Origin: Quercus robur
Taxonomy: Eukaryota; Streptophyta; Magnoliopsida; Fagales; Fagaceae
Assembly: GCF_932294415.1 (NCBI RefSeq)
Contig: NC_065542.1
Location: 54,494,406 to 54,558,405 of the forward strand
Direction of reading: 5' to 3'
Length of the DNA stretch: 64,000 nt
Made by a program: the position numbers and the translations under genes. The notes under the pieces were generated by a model. The model saw only the letters and a list, made by a program, of their open reading frames with translations, did not search any database and was not told where the DNA came from. Below, piece by piece: positions 55,778-64,000 of this stretch; the first letter of the stretch is position 1; each line of letters begins with the position of its first letter.

Positions 55778-56522
55778 TTCAATTAGGAATGAAGCTAAAA
55801 ATCCAATAAACAAATTAGAGGAGGAGAAGTTGGGGAGGTTGTTTTAGTGATCAAGGAATAAGCCACTATAAACTTACTAAGCTCTGCTATATTGTATCAT
55901 GTACCAAGTAATTCCCCTTTCCATGTTGTGAGAAAGGTGGTCAAGATGAGTGACTTTTAGGTGAACAAATTAAGCTTGTTTGACGCATAGTTATGAACAG
56001 CATAAATGGTGATGTGGAAGGCATTTTATGCTTAAGTAGGTGAAAAGAGGATGACAAATGCTAACATTGGAGAAGCTACTATAAATATTGTATCACTATC
56101 ATGTACCAAGGTTTGGATTAGCGGTATATGCAAGTAACTCCCCTCTTTCCGTGTTGTTGAATCCACTGGACTAGCTCGGCAAACCGTGATCAATTCAATT
56201 GTATTCATTTAGTAAGAGTCTTAGTTTTTCTTGAGTGTGTTTTAAGCTCCATTCTAGACCAAAGATTCAAGACCAAGAAAAACAGAAGTTTATGTGATAT
56301 CGAAACCACTTGACACCAACTCAATCGATCGAGAATCACTTATCTCAACCTATTGATGCAAAAGTCTTGACTTATCAAAAATTTTGCATAACAGAATCCA
56401 GGTATGTTTCAATCAGCCTAGGGTTTAGTGGTTTTCAAGCAAATGTATAAAAGTGACCCTAGGGCACATATTTCAAGACTTTGTAAAACTGTGTGGTGTA
56501 CACAATCATAGGAGATATTTGG
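54554..56522. repeat. Block F2 and neighbouring intergenic DNA
   Basis: 54945-55600 is the second copy of block F. 54720-54900 and 55880-56010 share the segment around attaagcttgtttgacg, a further internal duplication. 56190-56522 has less AT-rich sequence with tcaatcgatcgagaatcac, possibly part of an older retroelement into which the solo LTR inserted. No coding exon seen. Confidence 0.4.
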
Positions 56523-59031
56523 TGTAACACCCTGATCTAATTTTATAATTAAACTATGTGTTTAAGTGGTTAAGTATTACTAATATTTTAAGCCACTTAC
56601 TTACTAAAATTAATATAAGAGTATTTAATAAACATATTATTTTATAATACCTTTGAATAAGAATTGTAAAGATTATAAATAATTGAAGGGCCTTTTGTAT
56701 TATATATGTATATATATATACACACACTAAGTATGTACAAACTATATTAAGTGGTTTAAGTTATTAGATATATAGTTGGCGTTTTAATTAGGCATATGAT
56801 GCATGAGATGTTATAATGGAAATTCCACCCACATGCAATCAATTGAAATTCAACACATGTAAAGCCAAAGTTTCATGCATGCGAACAAATCCAAAGACCA
56901 AGACTTGGACATGCAATCACCAAGCTCCAACTCACCTCTTCCTTGACTTTCTCAAACAAATAGAACATCCAAGAAGCTCCTTACCTCTCCATTTCCCACG
57001 GGTACACAAATCAGAATTCTCACCCACTTTACACTCTTTTCTCTTAAGGAAAGAGCTAAGAAGCTCCCTTGAGTCTTTCTTTTGAGTCCAAGGGTTGACA
57101 CACACCAAAAGAAAGATAAGTCTCCATCTTATCTCATATTTGACTCTTTCAAAGAACCTACAACAATCAAGAACTCACTCCCTCTTTCATTCCTACGGGT
57201 CCAACACAAAAAGAAGGAAAAGCTCTCAATTATTTTTCTCCCTTTCACACCTATGAGTCCAGCAACAAGAAGGAAGCTTTTTTCAACTCTCTCAAGCTCT
57301 CTACCTCTCATACTTTCTAGTCCAGCCACTAGGAAAGGGAAATCCTTTCATGTGTAACCAGAACACAAGTCTAAGCTCCTTCAACTATAGGCTTTCGGTT
57401 CCTCTGCTTTCAGGTGTAACCAGAACACAAGTCTAAGCTCCTTCAACTGTAGGCTTTCGGTTCCTCTGCTTTCAGGTGTAACCAGAACACAAGTCTAAGC
57501 TCCTTCGACTGTAGGCTTTCGGTTCCTTTGCTTTCAGGTAAGGGATAAGTTATATGGGTATTTGGTAAGTCATGAGGTTATTTTAAAGTAAATTATGCAT
57601 TAAAAGGTTTTTGATTAGAGATATGGCATATAATCATTACTCTGACAAAGATATGTTCGTGAGTTCTCGATGTATATGATTTAAGCATATTGATGCCATT
57701 ACTAATTTCCATGAACATGATGTTTAATGAAAAGAATCGAAATGCTATTATTATGAAATGTTATTCAAAATAAGAAATTTTGGTATGATGTAAAGTATGA
57801 AATGTTTTTGGGTTATGTCCTCTGGTGATCTGAACTTGGCTAGTAGGGGTTACTTACTGGTTTTCCATGGAAAAATGTTATATGTTTAGCCATTTAAAGT
57901 AGAGGAAATGGGGTTGCCCGTAACTCTAATCTGAATAAGGCATTCTCCCCAATGTGTATAGACAGTGGGGAGGAATAAAACCTTGAGGAGATGTGCCATC
58001 AGGCCTCTCAAAGAGGACAATATCATGCACACGAGGTCACCCAAATGTGATGAGACCTTCTCTGTACAGACTTATCAGATATGGACTAACCAATAAGTTA
58101 TTTATGAACAGCTATGTTATGTTATTAATCATGAGAGAATTATTTTGTTAAAATGCATTGTGAAAAGTAAAAGCTCTCATGGCAAGAAAAAGTTTCTGAT
58201 GAAAAAAAAAGCTGTTCATTAAAGATAAAAGTTTCTGAAGTTCTATTGTGCTATAAAGATAAAGTTTTTGATGAAAGTACAAGTTTATGTTTAAAAGTTA
58301 TCAGATACTTGTTCTTTATGAAACATTAAGTTTTATGACTATGAAAGTTATAATATTTTTTGGGAAGAGGTTTATAAAGAAAGGTTTTCTTATTGAGTCA
58401 AGATGTTTCCAATTTAATACAAAGTTGTCGATTATCTAATTTAAGTTAAAATGATTATTTTGTAATAAGAATATACATATGGTGACTTTGTAGAAAATGA
58501 AAGAAGTTTAATCCGAAAAGTTTTGGTAATGTTAACCTGATAAGAAAAATGAGAACAATTATTTTCTATGAAGAGCGTATAAGCTATTATTATGAATAGT
58601 ATAAAATACTATGCATGAAAAGATGTTCTCCTATTCAAATATTCATAGAATGAAATGATTTAATTTACATGCATCCTTATTGAATTCTCATATATCTTAC
58701 TTTTACTGAGCTGTGTAGCTCACCCCTTCCACTCTTTTAGTTAGCAGGTTTTATTTTGGAGCAGAGGAAGTCTTAGTCGAGTTTTGGAGGGAGCTGATTT
58801 TAGTTTTTATGTATAGATCCTAAATTAGCAATTTGATGCTTAGATTTGTAGTAAGGTGTATTTTAGGATCTAATGAAAGTTGTGTACCTTAAAGTATTAA
58901 GAGATGTATTATGTGAAATTCTGAATTTGAATAATTGATGGATTTTGTCAATCTTTGAGTACAATGTAGATGCTCTGAATATCAAATGAAAGGTTATATA
59001 ATTTAAGTAAAGAAAAAAAAAGAAAAAAAAG

Positions 59032-59062
<31 letters not shown>

Positions 59063-59193
59063 AAAAAAAAGAGGGAAGCTTTTGCAAAAGTTTTGTTAAA
59101 AGTTAAGTTGGTTCTTGGTAATATCAGGTTTAGGCTTGATATTAGCATGCCGATCATGGTCACAAATCCGGGTATCGGGTTTGGGGCGTGACA
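56523..59193. mobile_element. Solo LTR (likely Gypsy-type)
   Basis: Begins TGTAACACCC and ends GCGTGACA, with the TG...CA rule met and a 5-bp direct duplication tttgg at 56518-56522 and 59194-59198. 2671 bases with no gag or pol sequence, so it is a solo LTR left by recombination, or a large-LTR derivative. It contains a three-fold tandem repeat at 57352-57537 and a long A-rich run at about 59010-59070. An exact target duplication suggests a relatively recent insertion. The family is inferred only from LTR length and end sequence. Confidence 0.75.
57352..57537. repeat. Three-fold 62-bp tandem repeat in the solo LTR
   Basis: Units start gtgtaaccagaacacaag at 57352, 57414 and 57476 and differ at only one to three positions. 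Confidence 0.9.
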
Positions 59194-59198
59194 TTTGG

Positions 59199-59773
59199 GT
59201 ACTCTCTAACGCATCAACTGGAGATCCAAATTCATGATTTTGAAGATCTGGTGATCAAGATGAAGTTATTGCATTCGATTAAAAAAGAATTGTTGGAGTT
59301 AATCTTCAAATGGGTACTTGGAACTCATGAGTGAGTGTTCACGTTCAACAGAGGTCACTTGTAGAAGAGTCAATCAATTCAGACCTACATGTGGTCACTT
59401 TACTAAATAACACATATGTTAGTAATAGATTTAAAGTTAAGCCTATTGTATATATTTCAAATTTACATAGTAGAGCTATTTTCTTTATGGTTGTTAGTTA
59501 AGCCCCCAACAGTGGTTTTTACTTTGGAATTCTTATTCCATTGGTTTCCCTAGGTAACTAAATTATGTATTCATCTATTTATTTATTTATTTATTTATAC
59601 AATACTGTGTATGATAATATCTATCAAGTCTAGAACATAATTAGAATAATTAAATATTTGGCTTAAAATAGTAGGATGGAATACAAAGGTGCTATAGCGG
59701 GAAGATGATGACAAATGCAATAACGGATTGGGTGCTTGTCCTTGCCCCTACATACACTTTTGTTGCATCCCCA

Positions 59774-59815
<42 letters not shown>

Positions 59816-60420
59816 AATTGAGCATTCTTCTATCTTTTTTGGATAATTCATAACTTTTTATTGTTACAAAGCAGAAACACTTAAAACACTGAGACTTCAG
59901 TTAGTCCACTACAACAACGGCATCTGCCCTGACCTATACATTAAAAGATCATCTCCACTTGAAAACAGTGTTACATCATCCCAACCCAGTTTTACATAGA
60001 GATATGAGCCTTCGGACTATACTACAGCATCAGATTGGTGTTATCTTACCCAACATCTTCTTTTAAAAAATAAGACCAATCACAAACCCAGCTACTAGCA
60101 AAACTTTTAAGCAGAAGCCATGAATGATGGAATGTGGTACTCTCCAGTTATAACAGATAACTCTGTTTAGGTTAGGATAGAGTTGCAGTAACTTCCTTTG
60201 AACATCATTCTAAACTTAACATCCTTTCTCATTCTCTTCACTTTAATTTCCTCTGTTTTGACCTCTCCATGAATTCTTAAGTTTCTCTGAGACCTTATGT
60301 GATAGACAGTAGCCCACCAAACCACTCTGCACAAGAAAGTTCTGAGGCTCTTTCCTTTGATAGTCAGCTACCCACATGAGTGCCTATTGGACCCAAGCAC
60401 CTGTCTATCATATATCATGA
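59199..60420. other. Intergenic region, no recognised gene
   Basis: 59199-59480 may continue the older element seen left of the solo LTR. An (AT)n tract lies at 59779-59813. 59880-60420 has ordinary composition but no exon I can support. Confidence 0.35.
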
Positions 60421-60424
60421 TAAC

Positions 60425-60550
60425 ATGCACACGTCTGCCCACGTATCCTATGTACTTTCTGATAAGTGTACTCCGCTGAAATTTCATCAGACAATGTAAC
60501 CGAACCCCCTATGACACATTTTTCTTTCATCCTGAAGTAAAATGCATTAT
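60425..60550 (-). pseudogene. RRM exon fragment (RNP1 half)
   Basis: After a ttacttcag acceptor the minus strand reads DERKMCHRGFGYI, then loses the frame where the 31.5 kb paralogue has MTFADE. It lies downstream, in gene order, of the RNP2 fragment at 61080-61268 and probably comes from the same ancestral gene. Confidence 0.45.
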
Positions 60551-61079
60551 GATATTAGTTATGCCAATAACATATGGGCAACACCCAAAAAGGATCTGAT
60601 AGATACTAATATATAACACAGAATATGCAATTACAGTACAAAATGAGTTTACATGATGTGCAAATAGCAACATGAAAAACCAAGCAATCAATTACAATTA
60701 GTACCAAGAAAAGCCTCTGAGAAATTACTAATTTTCAATTCTCGTCCCAGGATGAATTTGGCAGAATATCTCATCTGTTTCCAATTCGTGTTACCTCTAA
60801 GTGTTCATCATGTGTTCCTTTTCCCTCTTGTAGTCATATCTGAACATCTTAATTTCAGCATTGCGCAATAATGAATTTTTGCTATATAGATAAGTTGGTA
60901 AAAGTATCGCTCTACAAGCAAGCCCATTTTAAAAACTTGAACCCCAAGCTGGTTTAACAATACATCTTATCACATGCTTCATAGGTTGAAGCATTTAGAA
61001 AGAAGTTGTCAAGAAAAACAATGTAGTAATATTTTCATCAGCTAGCCATCCACACATTCTCAATTAAACTACATATAAA

Positions 61080-61268
61080 TCAACTACATTTTACCTTAGG
61101 AAGATACACGTCCAAAACATAGCTAAACTGACTGAAATGCAACTGCACATTATCAACTGTAGATTCAATCGGAATACATCCTATGAAAAGCCTCTTTCTC
61201 CACTTAGCAGCTGAACTTGTCAAAGGCTTAACAGCACAGTCATCAGCAGAAGCAGAACCAACCACCAT
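61080..61268 (-). pseudogene. RRM exon fragment (RNP2 half)
   Basis: The minus strand reads KRLFIGCIPIESTVDNVQL, HFSQFSYVLDVYLPK. This fits the start of an RNA recognition motif in plant hnRNP-like proteins (pattern KIFVGxLPxEATxEDL, FGRxLDVYVPK), with RNP2 as RLFIGCI. It ends at VYLPK, the usual exon border in this family, but the next bases lack a clear GT donor. With 60425-60550 it makes a broken RRM. Confidence 0.55.
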
Positions 61269-62841
61269 TTCTGCACAGTCATCAACAAGTCTTCTTTACG
61301 TCCAGAAGATAATAGTCAATTCACAGGCATCTGACCGGTTACATGAGCATGATCTGCAGGAGAGCAGAGTCAACAGCAATATGCACACCCCCCACCCCCA
61401 AAAAAACAATTTTAAAAATTGACAGCTTGAGAGCCAATATACTAGCATAGCATTGTAAATATTTTCTAATGTACAATAAGGATATCCATAATGACTGGAA
61501 GCAGAACTATCCGATGTCCTGTAAAATGGAGAACCAAACCAAAACTAAGGAATAATATGGGCTCATTTAAATCTTGAGGATACATTTTCCAGTGCAGGTT
61601 GAGATGCAGAGAACAATATAAATCATGCACATGAGATCTATCAACAAAATTCCATATTGGGACATTATCCCATAAAAGTGTTTGTGAACACTAGCATTGG
61701 ACCCAATATCACATAGATCATACACACAAGCAGTATGCTTCTCTCAGTTGTTACTTCCAATGACCACTTAAAATGATGTAAAGGGCTGGCAATCACATAT
61801 TCTAATTTAAATTTCTTTTCTGTCAGTGCCAATCTAATTCAACTATAACCAACAAACAACAATGGTCTCGAACCTCTTAAGCTGCCTATTACAATGTTTA
61901 TCCAAGAGAATAGGAAATATATACATTTTGGCAATGTTAATCTATCAATTATTGAAGAGTGAATACCCATTTTGCGGTAAAATTTCCAGTTATTATAAAT
62001 GAGGAAGTGCTATTATGAGTGAAAGGATGGAAAAGTCATTACTCACCGAATCACAAAGAGAAATAGAAAGAAATGAGATATTTTATTTAAATTTAAGACA
62101 GAAGGAAGAGCACAGTAGTAATGAAGGCAACTGTGCAAGTAGTGGAGAGGTTATTCTAAAACTTGTTTTCCCATATCTTTAAGAATGGTATCAGTGGGGT
62201 TGTCTCAGTCTTTCAAGGTGAAATCTTCTTGTTCTACTGGGTCATGCCTCATAAATCATAATTAGAGTTTTGCATTTTTCTTTCACAATTATCAATCATC
62301 AATTGACGAATGAGACCCCAATTAACAGATAAAGAGGCCACACAATCCTTTATTTGCTTGCTTACACTACATATCACCTAGCTGTTTAAAGAGTAAGTCC
62401 AAACTTCTGCACTATCAAGGTTGGTCAATTTCTAGGAATTGAATCCTGGGTTCTAGGAATTGATGCTTTTGTACTATTTGGTAGTCTAGCCCTATCTTGA
62501 TTTTGTTTATATATTTCAAGGGATCATGAGTTCACAGTTCATAGTATAATCATGGTTCTGATGATAAAATGCCAAACTCCCTTCCATTGTGAACTTGATA
62601 GAATGCCCCTTCTTAAAATCTAGAATCACAATGAGAAATTCCATACATAAGCACTAAAAAGCAACAGCCCTACCCACTTCTCACGACCTACATACCTACA
62701 ACTTCAGCCAAGCCAAAAAGCACTTCACTTCATTATTGTGCAATGTACCAGTCATATAGCCTACAAATATTGTCTCAAACTTAACTACAAGCCAAAACTA
62801 ATTATCAAATTACAAAACCAACATGATAGATAGTAGCTTAC

Positions 62842-63018
62842 CTGCTGAACCAGAGCCACTGTAGGGGCGAGGATGATGCATATGCTCTTCTGGGGCTTCC
62901 TTATCAAGTGACCCAGCTCATGTATAAGCAGTACAGCAATGTGGTCATCCCACAACCTGTCCCCAAATAAACAACAATATTCTCCTCCAAAGCTTTCCGG
63001 CATAGCTCCAACTGGTAC
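62842..63018 (-). pseudogene. DCL4: DICER-LIKE 4 helicase exon fragment
   Basis: After a gttttctgaag acceptor the minus strand reads [19 protein letters not shown], then TGCGM. In another frame it continues [34 protein letters not shown], and ends in a GTAAGC donor. This is the motif I (Walker A) exon of the Dicer helicase domain, closest to plant DCL4, which makes 21-nt siRNAs. The Walker lysine of GCGKT is changed to methionine, and one base is lost just after it, shifting the frame. No other DCL4 exon is visible within the window, so it is an isolated fragment. Confidence 0.75.
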
Positions 63019-63292
63019 CTTCAGAAAACATGTATACAAAACAACGTAAACCACAATAAGGTCCTATTTTCTTGGAAAAATACATTTTATTTAAAGGAAA
63101 GAAATTGCCAGCAAAGCCAAACACAACTGGCTTACTAGAGCTGCGCTTATGTGTTCTGAAAAGTTTCTAAGAAAATTATAGGATTTTAAGAAATAAATAA
63201 ATATGTGTGTGTGTGTGTGTTGAAGGGAAACCAAAAAATTAAGAACTCAAGAAATAAGTCAGGACGGGAACTGCTATTTCAGCCCATATGAT

Positions 63293-63487
63293 TCAAAAGC
63301 TTTTTACCCCTTTCACACTATTTAACCTCAAGTTTCCTTTTAGCCAAACAGAAATAGCCCCAAACCCAGTTCCACTCTCCATCATCATCAGCATCAACCC
63401 CAGACACTCAAAGACAGTGTAGTGGTCGTTGTAGTAAGCACCAAACCCTGTGCTCTGGGTAGTACGAACATCTCTGCCATCCAGCAT
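63293..63487 (-). other. Unrecognised open stretch
   Basis: The minus strand reads MLDGRDVRTTQSTGFGAYYN, split as LDGRDVRTTQ and STGFGAYYNDHYTVFE, followed by ESGTGFGAISVWLKGNL. Composition is protein-like and the segment is absent from the other flank copies, so it may be an exon of a captured gene. I do not recognise the family. Confidence 0.3.
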
Positions 63488-63929
63488 TGTAGCCTCTTTA
63501 TCTGCTATTGGTTTCTAAATGACAAATAAGATGATGAGAAGTTTCTAATTCTTGGGCAAACTCAACACAAAATCCGAAAACCAAAAGGCAAATTTCCAAA
63601 ACTTCATACAACAGAAAAAAATAAATAAAAAATCATTGACTCAATTTTCAGATTTCAAAAGGGTTAATGTGGTGAAGAAAAACAAAATCACGTGCCTTTT
63701 TTCTTTTTTTTCAAAAGGGTCCAAATATTCTACTTTCCATTTTATTACACAACAACATTGAAGTGGGGCTGCATCTATTCAATTGTATTCTCCTATTCCT
63801 ATGCAAAATATTGTAGCAAATACTATAGAACAACAAAAGTGCTGATTTTACCCTCTAGCATAATTGAACAAAAATGATGAACACACAATCAATTGCAAAC
63901 TAGTCCCATAAGAAAGAGAAAACGGTGAC

Positions 63930-64000
63930 TTACAAAAAAATCAAAGAGAAAACAAAAAGTTTCTCAACTGTGCAGATTCATCAAAGTTGCCACTTTCACT
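63930..64000 (-). other. 3' flank of a further TNL at the window edge
   Basis: Matches 4240-4290 and 9335-9390, the sequence just downstream of the TNL C-JID exon (landmark cagattcatcaaag). By position, a TNL coding end should begin about 180 bases beyond the window. Confidence 0.6.

Larger units (their letters stand above)
61350..63930. repeat. TNL 3'-flank block, copy C
   Basis: 61350-61545 matches 4740-4965, 61545-61970 matches 5815-5888 and 6605-6990, 62100-62430 matches 7680-7990, and 63835-63900 matches 7276-7340. The order is preserved, so this is the flank of a third TNL beginning at the right edge. It holds extra material between 62450 and 63520, including the DCL4-like exon, not found in the other copies. 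Confidence 0.7.

Noticed and set aside
56816-57357. Two open frames of about 90 codons
   Set aside because: They lie inside the solo LTR, show no gag or pol features, and are Ser/Pro/Leu-rich chance frames.
58863-59163. Poly-Phe open frames
   Set aside because: Translation of an A-rich run in the LTR on the minus strand.

Overview
This is a plant nuclear window, most likely from a woody rosid. The TIR-NB-LRR (TNL) receptor sequences, L1-type LINE, Mutator, hAT and Helitron elements and AT-rich intergenic DNA support that. The TNL and repeat style looks like Fagaceae (oak or chestnut), but that is an inference. There is no bacterial-style gene organisation; almost every coding stretch is an exon or a fragment.

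The window is a decaying TNL resistance-gene cluster, all on the minus strand. TNL1 (13880 down to 9541) is nearly complete: TIR, NB-ARC, LRR and post-LRR (C-JID) exons can be joined in one frame. It carries a GT-to-AT change at the first splice donor and an in-frame TAG in the last exon. TNL2 (50615 down to about 42108) is a pseudogene. Its first intron holds a 5.9 kb Mutator-like element with 1.6-1.7 kb inverted arms, a (TA)n tract shifts the frame of its NB-ARC exon, and its LRR end is deleted. Further TNL scraps are a C-JID piece at 4441-4665 and TIR stubs at 15382-15582, 32638-32725, 52610-52677 and 52890-52964. The 3' end of another TNL runs off the right edge near 63930-64000. Gene flanks are duplicated with the genes: 3' flanks near 3-4.7, 4.7-9.5 and 61-64 kb, and upstream regions near 14-18 kb and 50.5-53.5 kb.

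Between the TNL remnants lie mobile elements. These are a nearly full-length L1 LINE (19690-25366, with a 12-bp target duplication and a paralogous empty site near 28.0 kb), a truncated LINE (35414-37190), three Helitron-like elements, two or three non-autonomous hAT elements, MITEs, and a 2.7 kb solo LTR (56523-59193). Fragments of other host genes also occur: BAP31-like, CYP28 cyclophilin (between inverted repeats), a U11/U12 snRNP 25 kDa-like exon (two copies), RRM exons (several copies), a PPR gene split by an insertion, and a DICER-LIKE 4 exon.

Only TNL1 could plausibly be expressed as a host protein, and even that is doubtful. I saw no clear undescribed gene system. The most distinctive structures are the Mutator element inside the TNL2 intron with tandem-repeated arms able to fold into a long hairpin, the ATGA overlap joining the two LINE reading frames, the microsatellite-filled TNL1 introns, and the CYP28 exon between inverted repeats.
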